A stretch of DNA of 64,000 nucleotides from DASVRZ01 sp038228695 (GTDB taxonomy: Bacteria > Verrucomicrobiota > Verrucomicrobiia > Chthoniobacterales > DASVRZ01). This document shows positions 18,154 through 25,341 of this stretch, one piece after another. Location of the stretch: assembly GCA_038228695.1 (NCBI GenBank), contig JBBRPA010000005.1, positions 1-64,000 on the forward strand. Direction: 5' to 3'. Within the stretch, counting starts at the first letter, position 1. Every line of letters starts with the position of its first letter. Made by a program: the position numbers and the translations under genes. The notes below the pieces were generated by a model. That model was given only the letters and a program-made list of their open reading frames with translations, did not search any database and was not told the DNA's origin.

Positions 18154-18918
18154 CTAGTATTCATCGTCCTCATCAGCGGACGGTCGGCGTCTGGCTGATT
18201 CGCGCGGTTTTTTGTCGAAACTCATCGCGAACAAACTCAGCAAATGCGTCGAGGCGGCTTCGAGATCGGAGATGAGGGATTGCACCCGGCCGCGAAAAAA
18301 AGCGTAAAAAGCCATTGCCACGATACCAATCAAAATGCCGGCAGCGGTCGTAACGAGCGCCTGACCCACGCCTTGAGCGAGGAGGATCGGCTGGCTGGCG
18401 TCGCCCGCTTTTTTTCCGAGTTCGCCGAAGGACCGGATGATGCCGACAACCGTGCCGAGCAGGCCGAGCATCGGAGCGAGCATGCCGACGTCGGCGAGAT
18501 AGAAAATACGATGGTTAAGAGCGTTGGCAACGCGTCCGCCTTCCGTCTCGGCCACTTCGCGAACGACCTCCAGCGAGGCACCGGGGTTGGTGGTGGTGAA
18601 ATCTAGCATGCGCCGGGCGATCCGGGCCACGGCTTCGTTGTGCCGGTTGGAAACGGCGAGCAGGCCGAGGTAATCGCGTTTTTTCAGCAAAGCAGCCGCT
18701 GTTTCCATATATTCGCGGCTGACGACCGCCCCGCGCCGCAGAGTCACAAGGTAGATCAAAACCAGCATAACCGTCAGAACGGAGGCAAATCCAAGGGGAA
18801 TCATAACCCAGCCACCGGTCTGGATCAGGTCGAAAAGGCTTTTCGACGGGATGACATCTTGGGCGTAAACGCTCGAGGAAGTGGTGAGGGCCGCGAGAAC
18901 ACAGGCAGAAGTTTTCAT
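18154..18918 (-). CDS. exbB: ExbB/TolQ/MotA-type proton channel protein
   Basis: 254 residues. ATG at 18918 is preferred to a GTG two codons upstream because GGGAGG sits 7 bases before it. A signal-like N-terminal segment (MKTSACVLAALTTSSSVYA) precedes the first channel helix, unlike classic ExbB but common in PVC-type paralogues. The core has helices at WVMIPLGFASVLTVMLVLIY and a helical hairpin with LGLLGTVVGIIRSFGEL and LVTTAAGILIGIVAMAFYAF, the MotA/TolQ/ExbB signature. The C-terminal tail is rich in charged residues (RRRPSADEDDEY). First gene of the exbB-exbD-TPR unit. Confidence 0.9.
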   Translation of the reverse strand: MKTSACVLAALTTSSSVYAQDVIPSKSLFDLIQTGGWVMIPLGFASVLTVMLVLIYLVTLRRGAVVSREYMETAAALLKKRDYLGLLAVSNRHNEAVARIARRMLDFTTTNPGASLEVVREVAETEGGRVANALNHRIFYLADVGMLAPMLGLLGTVVGIIRSFGELGKKAGDASQPILLAQGVGQALVTTAAGILIGIVAMAFYAFFRGRVQSLISDLEAASTHLLSLFAMSFDKKPRESARRRPSADEDDEY

Positions 18919-18984
18919 GAACACGCCTCCCTATACTAGAGGACGGAAGCCGTTGCAACCTCGCAGCGGGAGTTGGCAGGGCGG

Positions 18985-20022
18985 TTAGGCAGCAAACGGG
19001 GCGATGATTTCGCCGACGTAATTCCCGACGCTTTTCAAACCGTTGGTGTAGCGATTTTCCGGAACCACAGAGAGACCTTGGATGGCTTCTTGGACCATTC
19101 GGCGTGCGATATTGGCAGCAGCCTTAAGCGCGCCGTGGCGGTAAACAGCCTCGATGATCGAATCAATGTCGGCATCCTCACCCCGGAGAAGTTGGGTGCT
19201 GAGGTCCTCATTTTCCTTGCCGCGAGTGGATTGGAGGAGATAGAGCAGCGGGAGGGTGAGCTTGCCTTTGCGGAGGTCCGTCCCGAGGGTTTTTCCAGCC
19301 TCCTGCTCATCTCCGACGATATCGAGCAAATCGTCGTAAATCTGGTAAGCCGTGCCGAGTTTCATGCCGTAGTCCTTCAGCGCGGAAATACTGTCGGGGC
19401 TGGCTTCGCTGATGAAAGCGCCGAGTTCGGCGGCGGCGGCAAAGAGGGCACCGGTTTTCATGCCGATGATCCGGAAATAATCGGCCGTGCTCAGCTTTAG
19501 GTCGAATCGCCGCTGTGTCTGGATGATTTCCCCAGAGCAGACCTCGGTGGCGGCATCGGCAATGCGGCGGCTAATCTCGGTGTTGGAGAAATTAGTGGCC
19601 AGCTTGAGCGCATGCGAGAAGAGACAATCGCCGAGCAAAACGCTGATCGTATTCCCCCATTTCGCGTTGGGGGTGGGCTGGTCGCGCCGACGGTCCGCGC
19701 CATCAATGATGTCGTCATGCACCAGAGTGGCCATGTGAATGAGCTCGAGAATGATGGCCAAGTCGATGTGAGCCGCCGCGATTTTCCCGGTGGCGCCGCC
19801 AGAAAGAATCGCGAGCGCGGGGCGCAAGTGCTTGCCGCCGTTGTCCAGAGCATAAGAAACGTAACCCTCGATCGCAGGGTCGAAGGCCTTTGCCTGTTCC
19901 TTAATCCGCTGATCCACCGTGTAGAGGTGCGGATTGATCAGGTCGAAAGTTTGCTTTAGTCCCACCCGGGAGGCTGCGGATACTGGGGTCCGGCTAGTTG
20001 TGAAATTTTTCACAAAGTTCAA
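18985..20022 (-). CDS. ispB: Polyprenyl diphosphate synthase (octaprenyl-type)
   Basis: 345 residues of the all-trans prenyltransferase family. It condenses isopentenyl diphosphate onto an allylic diphosphate to make a quinone side chain. The first aspartate-rich motif is LVHDDIIDGADRRR and the second is YQIYDDLLDIVGDE; both bind Mg-diphosphate. GGKHLRPALAIL near the N-terminus is the usual IPP-binding region. The two residues before the first motif are small, in keeping with a long chain, but product length cannot be told by eye. It is divergent from the HEAT lipoprotein. Confidence 0.9.
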   Translation of the reverse strand: MNFVKNFTTSRTPVSAASRVGLKQTFDLINPHLYTVDQRIKEQAKAFDPAIEGYVSYALDNGGKHLRPALAILSGGATGKIAAAHIDLAIILELIHMATLVHDDIIDGADRRRDQPTPNAKWGNTISVLLGDCLFSHALKLATNFSNTEISRRIADAATEVCSGEIIQTQRRFDLKLSTADYFRIIGMKTGALFAAAAELGAFISEASPDSISALKDYGMKLGTAYQIYDDLLDIVGDEQEAGKTLGTDLRKGKLTLPLLYLLQSTRGKENEDLSTQLLRGEDADIDSIIEAVYRHGALKAAANIARRMVQEAIQGLSVVPENRYTNGLKSVGNYVGEIIAPFAA

Positions 20023-20110
20023 TTAGTTTGTTTAAGGTTTAAAGTCAATGCGTCGGTGAGGATAGAAAGAGTCGTTGTCGCGCGCCGCCGCAATCGGTAA
20101 ATTGCACGGC

Positions 20111-21040
20111 ATGTGCCGCTGGTTCGCTTCCTTGTTCGTTCTTTCATTAGTTTTTACGTTCGCCGGATGCAACCAGACTCCTTCTTCGGAGGCGCATTAT
20201 CGGGTTATGCTCCTGCTCAAGAATGGGCAATATGATCAGGCCCTTCGCGATGTAAACAGCCGCTTGGATAAAAAGCCCCGCGATCGATTGCTCCTCGAGG
20301 AGTTGCTGATTCTCCTCCTCGCAAATAACGACCTCGGCGTCCGCCGCGACGTGCTCGAAGTTCAAAAACGCCTCGATGCAGTCGGAGCCGGTCGGCAACT
20401 CCTGATGGATCAATCCAAAAACCGCCTTCCGCAAGTCCGCCTCCAGACTGCCTATGCCCTCGGCGCACTGGCCGATCCTACCAGTCTGGGCGTCCTGAAA
20501 ACACTCGCCGAAGATCAGGAATCAGCCGTCCGCGCGGAGGCCATTCACGCCTTGGGGAAAGTCAAGAATGCCCGCGCCAAAGGACTACTCATGATCCACC
20601 TCCGCGATGGCGACTGGCGGGTGCGCGCCGAATCGGCCGATGCTCTCGCCCAGTTGCACGATCCCGAAGCCACCGGGCAACTCCTTCGCGCTGCTGCCGA
20701 TCCCGATGATTACGTTCGCATGCAAGTCCGACAGGCCGTGATCGCGCTCGCTGCTCCCTCCCAAGTCGACCATTACCTCGACGCGGCCAAATCAGAGGTT
20801 CCCGCCAAAAGAATCGCCGCCGCACTGGCCCTCGCGAAACTCCGCCATCCCGCCGCCGTGCCTCTACTCTACGACCTGCTCGAAGACAAAGGCTCCGAAG
20901 ATCGAGTCCCGCTCGCCCAATCTCTCGTCGCAATGGGCGTCAACCCCGTCGATGCCCAATTTGCCGCGATTTTGAAATCGGAGAAGGATGCAAAGGTTCG
21001 CGAACTGCTCGTCCGTTATTCCCAAACACCCCGGCCTTAG
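20111..21040 (+). CDS. HEAT-repeat lipoprotein
   Basis: 309 residues. The ATG at 20111 is chosen because it opens a lipoprotein signal (MCRWFASLFVLSLVFTFAGC) whose lipobox FAGC ends on the acylated Cys; an earlier in-frame start at 20075 would bury it. The mature protein begins with one TPR-like segment (VMLLLKNGQYDQALRDVNSRL), then about five HEAT/PBS-lyase-like repeats (VRLQTAYALGALADPTSLGV; VRAEAIHALGKVKNARAKGL; VRAESADALAQLHDPEATGQ). Such repeats usually mediate protein contact. A tandem 8-mer repeat follows the stop. Function unknown. Confidence 0.8.
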   Translation: MCRWFASLFVLSLVFTFAGCNQTPSSEAHYRVMLLLKNGQYDQALRDVNSRLDKKPRDRLLLEELLILLLANNDLGVRRDVLEVQKRLDAVGAGRQLLMDQSKNRLPQVRLQTAYALGALADPTSLGVLKTLAEDQESAVRAEAIHALGKVKNARAKGLLMIHLRDGDWRVRAESADALAQLHDPEATGQLLRAAADPDDYVRMQVRQAVIALAAPSQVDHYLDAAKSEVPAKRIAAALALAKLRHPAAVPLLYDLLEDKGSEDRVPLAQSLVAMGVNPVDAQFAAILKSEKDAKVRELLVRYSQTPRP

Positions 21041-21054
21041 GCTCCCAATCTCTC

Positions 21055-21090
21055 AGGCCCTTAGGCCCTTAGGCCCTTAGGCCCTTAGGC
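21055..21090. repeat. Tandem 8-mer repeat (AGGCCCTT)n
   Basis: Four full copies of AGGCCCTT (21055-21086) plus a half copy, just after the HEAT lipoprotein stop. A related CCTTAGG occurs at 21035-21041. Such arrays can vary in copy number by slippage. It is not inside a coding frame. Confidence 0.85.
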
Positions 21091-21240
21091 AGTTTCTGCA
21101 TCCGCGACCCGAAAAAATCGCCCCTCCCGGCATTTTTCAGCTAAGAAATGGCCACCCTGCGACGTTTTCTTCACTGACCACCAAAAAATCTGCTGAAAAA
21201 AAATCGCCCGCATGTTACAAAAACTCTCAGCTACTCCCCT

Positions 21241-22533
21241 ATGACCGCTTTGACGCAAAACAACGCCCTCCGCGAATTCTGGCTTCGGCTCAGCAAATCG
21301 CAGTTTTTCGTTGGCTCCCTCCTCTTCCACCTTCTCCTCGTCCTGTTCTTCGGCGGTAAAGCCATTTTCGATAACATCAAGGATGATCCCGATATGATCG
21401 CCACTGAGGCTGGTCAGTTTGTCTCCTCCGATCCGAACCCGGCGCCACCGGCCCCACCCGCCCAACCGCAGCAGAACAAACCGCAATTTAACGTCACCCC
21501 CACCCAAGCGACCGCTGCTCCAGTCGGGCTCACCGCCATCACCACCGCGACCGCCTCGGCCACCAGCTTCTCCATGCCCACCACGCTCGCGGTGGCTCCC
21601 TCGCGATCTAACACCATTAGCGTGATCGACAGCACGCCGACCACACTCCCGACCAAATCGAACCTCACCGCCATGAGCAACGAGACCAAGGCCGCCATTG
21701 CCGGATTCACTGGCGGTTGGTCCCAAGGCGGGGGCGGAGGCGGGGGCACACTGAAAAGCCGTAAATTCAAATTCACCGCTTACGTTGCCAAATACAGCGG
21801 CGGCGACTGGGCAGCGACCGTTCGGAAAACCGGTGACAAAATTACCGGCGGCAGCCTCCCCAACCTGCTCTATCTCATGAAAACACAGTCGCAAGATAAG
21901 ATCGACGCGACGCCCGATCCGGAGGCTATCGATCTCTCCAGCGACAAGATTTTTGCGATCAAACCACCGTTTATTTTCTTCACCGGCCACCGCGATTTCG
22001 TTCTCACCGACAAGGAAGTGCAAAACCTCCAGCGCTACATTCGACTCGGCGGTTGCATCTGGGGCGACAGCTCGCTGCCTGGGCAACGCTCCCGTTTCGA
22101 CATCGCCTTCCGCCGAGAAATGAAGCGCGTCATTCCCGATTTAGACAAACAATTTGAACCCCTGCCGCTCGATCACGAGATTTTCACGAAAACTTATTAC
22201 ACCGAAATCCGTGGGGTTCCGCCCGGCATCAACGGATACGCTGAACCAGTTTACGCCTTGAAATACAACGGCGAGATTGGCGTCCTCTATACCGCGAATG
22301 ATTACGGCGACATGTGGCAGATCGGCCTCGATGCACGCCTGCAAGTTGATATGCGCAAAAACGAGCGCGGCGAATTCGTCGCCATCAACAACGCCATTTG
22401 GGACAACCGCGACACTTACTTCCGCGGCATCACCCCGGAGAAAGTCGCCACCACGTTCAAGTTTGGCACTAACATCGTCATCCACCTCCTCACTCGCTGG
22501 GAAAACAAAGTCCGCAGCGTTGGCACGCTCTAA
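21241..22533 (+). CDS. DUF4159 domain protein with N-terminal transmembrane anchor
   Basis: 430 residues. An N-terminal transmembrane helix (FFVGSLLFHLLLVLFFGG) is followed by a Pro/Ala/Thr-rich linker (residues ~60-150) and a glycine tract (GGWSQGGGGGGG), a layout like TonB-type periplasmic proteins. The C-terminal ~260 residues match DUF4159: SGGDWAATVRKT, then PFIFFTGHRDFVLTDKEVQN, RLGGCIWGDSSLPGQRSRFD, and LDHEIFTKTYY. DUF4159 has a class-I glutamine-amidotransferase-like fold with no established reaction; in other PVC genomes it occurs with MoxR-type ATPase and VWA clusters. None of those is adjacent here. Confidence 0.85.
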   Translation: MTALTQNNALREFWLRLSKSQFFVGSLLFHLLLVLFFGGKAIFDNIKDDPDMIATEAGQFVSSDPNPAPPAPPAQPQQNKPQFNVTPTQATAAPVGLTAITTATASATSFSMPTTLAVAPSRSNTISVIDSTPTTLPTKSNLTAMSNETKAAIAGFTGGWSQGGGGGGGTLKSRKFKFTAYVAKYSGGDWAATVRKTGDKITGGSLPNLLYLMKTQSQDKIDATPDPEAIDLSSDKIFAIKPPFIFFTGHRDFVLTDKEVQNLQRYIRLGGCIWGDSSLPGQRSRFDIAFRREMKRVIPDLDKQFEPLPLDHEIFTKTYYTEIRGVPPGINGYAEPVYALKYNGEIGVLYTANDYGDMWQIGLDARLQVDMRKNERGEFVAINNAIWDNRDTYFRGITPEKVATTFKFGTNIVIHLLTRWENKVRSVGTL

Positions 22534-22544
22534 TTGCGATTCTC

Positions 22545-22844
22545 ATGCCGCATCATACCAAGGATGATGTGGAAAAATTAAGTCGAGGGCTTCCCACGCG
22601 GACAAAAATCGGCAGCCGTTCCGTGGCGCATCGGCTTACGCAAAAGGAACGCGTGCTTTTCGAGGCCGCCAAAAAACAAGGCTTCCTCAAAATCCCGCTC
22701 AGCGGCACCCGCCCCAACGTGGAAAACATTTGGCAACTCTGGTGCGAAGCCGCAGGTCGCGAATGTGTCATTGTGGGTGGACGCGACATTCCCGCTGGGC
22801 CTAACCCGTCATCAACGGATAACCAATCCCCGGTTCCGTCTTAA
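22545..22844 (+). CDS. Small conserved-looking protein of unknown function, C-terminus probably altered
   Basis: 99 residues, starting 12 bases after the DUF4159 stop. The block LTQKERVLFEAAKKQGFLKI through RPNVENIWQLWCEAAGRECV looks like a genuine conserved core, with charged helices and a WxxWC-like segment. The last ~15 residues (from PNPSSTDNQ) are read from the antisense of a decayed response-regulator gene, so the natural C-terminus was probably lost or extended at about 22795. No function is known. Confidence 0.6.
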   Translation: MPHHTKDDVEKLSRGLPTRTKIGSRSVAHRLTQKERVLFEAAKKQGFLKIPLSGTRPNVENIWQLWCEAAGRECVIVGGRDIPAGPNPSSTDNQSPVPS

Positions 22845-22923
22845 TCAATCGCGGCGAATCCGCTTTCGGCTCCAACTTATTGCGAAGGTGGTTGATACAA
22901 ACCTGCAAATGCTGCACGTCCCC
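22801..22923 (-). pseudogene. C-terminal tail of an OmpR/KdpE-type response regulator
   Basis: Read on the minus strand, 40 codons ending in TAG at 22801-22803 give a strong winged-helix C-terminus: GDVQHLQVCINHLRNKLEPK, then SPRLIKTEPGIGYPLM. This matches the KdpE family, where the recognition helix is followed by 'LRxKLE.....P.....E.GIGYR' and the wing hairpin. The receiver domain and the first half of the DNA-binding domain are gone, and the sequence upstream (22924-23013) does not continue it. It is a remnant left by deletion. Confidence 0.7.
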
Positions 22924-23013
22924 CGAGGCCGAGCAAATGACCCTGCAAGAGAACATTAATATGAACGACACGACCCTTGTCGCCTACATAAACTCAAATA
23001 GTCCTCATTTCCT

Positions 23014-23490
23014 ATGCCGCTAAAGTTTCAATGGGACGAAAATAAAGCCGAAACGAATCTGACCAGACATGGCGTTAGCTTTGGTGAAGCGGCGACGGTT
23101 TTTGGCGATCTGCGGGCGCTAACGATTCCTGACCCGGCCCATTCCGAGGCCGAGCAGCGATTTGTTATTCTTGGTATTTCCAGCAGTGGCAAAATGCTGG
23201 TTGTCGTCCAGACGGAGCTCGATGATAGAGTGCGCGACCAGCCAGTCGCAGAGAACGAAAAAGCTATGAAAAAGACAGCTAACAAACCATCCGAAGCCTC
23301 CATGCAGCCGGAGTATGATTTTTCTGCTGGCACACGCGGCAAATATGCAGCCCGTTACGCGCAGGGCACCAATGTGGTGATGCTCGACCCCGATGTGGCG
23401 AAGTCGTTTCCGAATGCCGAGGCTGTTAATAGTTCACTGCTGGCACTAGCTGGGATTATTCAGCATCGGGAAGCATTAGTTGGAAAGTAA
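23014..23490 (+). CDS. BrnT-type (DUF497) toxin fused in frame to its antitoxin by a small deletion
   Basis: 158 residues. Residues 1-75 match the BrnT/DUF497 family (LKFQWDENKAETNLTRHGVS; DPAHSEAEQRFVILGISSSG; VVVQTELDDRVR). The frame then changes character. In the +1 frame, 23235-23282 reads RPASRRERKSYEKDS and stops, which is the expected end of the toxin. The 'IISA' block normally found between DDRVR and RPASRRER is missing, so a short deletion of non-multiple-of-three length, probably between GCGC repeats at 23232-23236, joined toxin and antitoxin frames. The fused tail is the antitoxin (see 23266-23490). Ribonuclease activity is doubtful. Confidence 0.75.
   Translation: MPLKFQWDENKAETNLTRHGVSFGEAATVFGDLRALTIPDPAHSEAEQRFVILGISSSGKMLVVVQTELDDRVRDQPVAENEKAMKKTANKPSEASMQPEYDFSAGTRGKYAARYAQGTNVVMLDPDVAKSFPNAEAVNSSLLALAGIIQHREALVGK
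23266..23490 (+). CDS. Antitoxin-type protein of the BrnT-like pair
   Basis: 74 residues from the internal ATG at 23266. The block PEYDFSAGTRGKYAARYAQG followed by NVVMLDPDVAKSFPNAEAVN and LLALAGIIQ is the hallmark of the small antitoxins that follow DUF497-type toxin genes. In an intact module its ATG would overlap the toxin stop, and here it still overlaps the out-of-frame toxin end (TAA at 23280-23282). It could still be translated alone from its own ATG, or as the tail of the fusion. It likely represses its own promoter. Confidence 0.7.
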   Translation: MKKTANKPSEASMQPEYDFSAGTRGKYAARYAQGTNVVMLDPDVAKSFPNAEAVNSSLLALAGIIQHREALVGK

Positions 23491-23514
23491 TGACGCGGTG
23501 GCGGCGGCCACTAG

Positions 23515-24646
23515 CTACATATCCAGACTCTGCCCGATGCCTTTCGTCGCTTTCAGGCCACGCAACTTGCCGTGGATGAAGGCGTCGAGGTCGCCGTCCA
23601 TGACGGCTTGGACGTTGCTGGTCTCGACGCCGGTGCGGTGGTCTTTGACCATTTGGTAAGGCTGGAAAACGTAGCTGCGGATTTGGTTGCCCCAGGCGAC
23701 GTCGCCTTTTTCGCCGTATTGACGATCAATATCGGCGCGTTTTTTGTCGGCCTCGATCTGCATGAGTTTGGCCTTGAGCATTTTCATGGCGGTGACACGG
23801 TTTTTCAGCTGGCTGCGTTCGGCCTGGCAGGCAACGACGATGCCGCTCGGTATGTGCGTGATGCGGACCGCCGTCTCGACTTTGTTAACATTCTGCCCGC
23901 CTTTGCCGCCGGAGCGGAAGGTGTCGAGCTTGATGTCGCGGTCGTCGATCTCGATGGGGAGGTCGTCGGGCAGTTCGGGCACGGCGTCGAGGCTGGCGAA
24001 GCTGGTGTGGCGGCGTTTGTTCGAGTCGAAGGGCGAGATGCGGACGAGGCGATGGACGCCGCGCTCGGTTTGCAGGTAGCCGTAGGCGTTGGGACCGGAG
24101 ATTTTGAGGGTGACGGATTTGATGCCCGCTTCGTCACCTTCTTGAATATCCGCGATTTCCTGAGTGTAGCCGCTGCGCTCGCACCAACGCACGTACATGC
24201 GCATGAGCATGTCGGCCCAGTCGCAACTTTCGGTGCCGCCCGCGCCGGAATGGATCGTGACGAAGGCGTTCGAGTTATCGAATTCGCCGGAGAGGAGTTG
24301 GAGGAGCTCGAAGGCTTCGAGGTCGGCAACGATGGCGTCGTGCTCGGTCTGGACTTCCTGGTAGGCGGCGGAATCTTGCTCTTCGTCGGCGAGTTCTTTA
24401 AGGAGGCTGAGTTCGGCGAGTCGGCTCTCTAGTTTTTGGAGCGGGTGCAGTTTGGAGCGAAGTTTGGAGACTTCCTCGACTTGCGACTGAGCCTGGTCTT
24501 TGTTATTCCAAAATTCGGCGGAAGACATCAGGTCTTCCAACTCGGCGAGGCGGGTTTCTAGGCGTGGGACGTCAAAGATACCTCCGCAGTTCGGAGACGC
24601 GGGTGAGGAGTTCGTCGGTGCGGAGGTTGAGGTCGGTGGCAGTCAT
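23515..24646 (-). CDS. prfB: Peptide chain release factor 2, made by programmed +1 frameshift
   Basis: RF2 recognises UGA and UAA and releases the finished peptide. The first segment (ATG at 24646) has 24 codons, MTATDLNLRTDELLTRVSEL then RRYL, and ends at an in-frame TGA (24574-24572). A +1 shift at CTT-TGA-C continues into the 352-residue main segment, giving 376 residues. Diagnostic motifs are SPF in VRISPFDSNKRRHTSF (the RF2 codon-recognition tripeptide) and GGQ in RSGGKGGQNVNK (the hydrolysis motif). Without the shift only a 24-residue peptide is made. The frameshift autoregulates RF2: low RF2 slows reading of the TGA and raises shifting. Confidence 0.95.
24571..24586 (-). promoter_or_regulatory. 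prfB programmed +1 frameshift site
   Basis: Read on the minus strand the site is CGGAGGTATCTTTGAC. The Shine-Dalgarno-like GGAGG, the TAT spacer and the slippery CTT-TGA-C are spaced as in E. coli prfB (AGGGGGTATCTTTGAC). The anti-Shine-Dalgarno pairing and the poor-context UGA stop promote slippage of the P-site tRNA-Leu. Confidence 0.95.
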
Positions 24647-24776
24647 GGAGAAAGAAAATGCGTTCGTTCGCAGTCGAGGTCAAACACCTTCCCGGCAATA
24701 CTTTACTGGTAGAAAAATCAACTGTTCAAACAGACTCTGCTATCTTCCCGAAAGGTAAAGCCTACCTTGGTATTCT

Positions 24777-25235
24777 ATGGATTCCCCCGTCTGTTGGTCT
24801 GTTCGCCCTGCTTTTTCCCGTTACAAGCGGTGGACCAGAGGGTTCCTGGCGCTGGTAATTTTCCTAACTGGCCATTCCCACGCCGCCGAACCTATGCACG
24901 TGACCTATCTCTGGCACATGCACCAGCCGATTTATTATCCCTACGAGACGGTCCAACAGACTGACGCCAATAGACTCTTCGATCGGCTCGACCCCGCCCG
25001 CAGCTTCTGCATCGACAGCCTCACCTCCGACGCCGGCGGCTATACCATCACTTGGAGAGTCGTCCCCGGTCACACTTACAGCTTCGAATCCTGCGACACC
25101 CTCGGAGGCACTTGGCTGCCGCTTCCAGGCGGGATTAACCTCACAGCGGTTTCCGGTCAGGACTCGCTCTCGGTAGTCGATAGCACAGTCGGGTCGAACA
25201 CGAAACGGTTTTACCGGGTGCGACTGGTGCAGTAA
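24777..25235 (+). pseudogene. In-frame deletion remnant of an exported GH57-like glycoside hydrolase
   Basis: 152 codons. Residues 1-37 give a basic region and a hydrophobic export signal (FLALVIFLTGHSHA). MHVTYLWHMHQPIYYPYETV is the characteristic N-terminus of family GH57 amylase-type enzymes, with the first His-x-His active-site block. After about 30 residues it switches abruptly at ~25000 to a tail typical of secreted PVC proteins (TITWRVVPGHTYSFESCDTL ... RFYRVRLVQ). The several-hundred-residue catalytic barrel that should lie between is absent. The frame stays open, so a short secreted peptide could be made, but not an active hydrolase. Confidence 0.65.
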
Positions 25236-25341
25236 ATTTGTCCACTGGAAACAAAATCTCAGAGCCTAGGGCGCACCTGCGTTTACTAGGATCTAGTGTT
25301 AGCATTTCCTTCATGGATCACTCCTCTGTATTCTGAATTTC

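Noticed and set aside
21055..21090. Octamer array as a possible CRISPR
   Set aside because: The repeats are 8 nt and directly adjacent with no unique spacers and no cas genes nearby.
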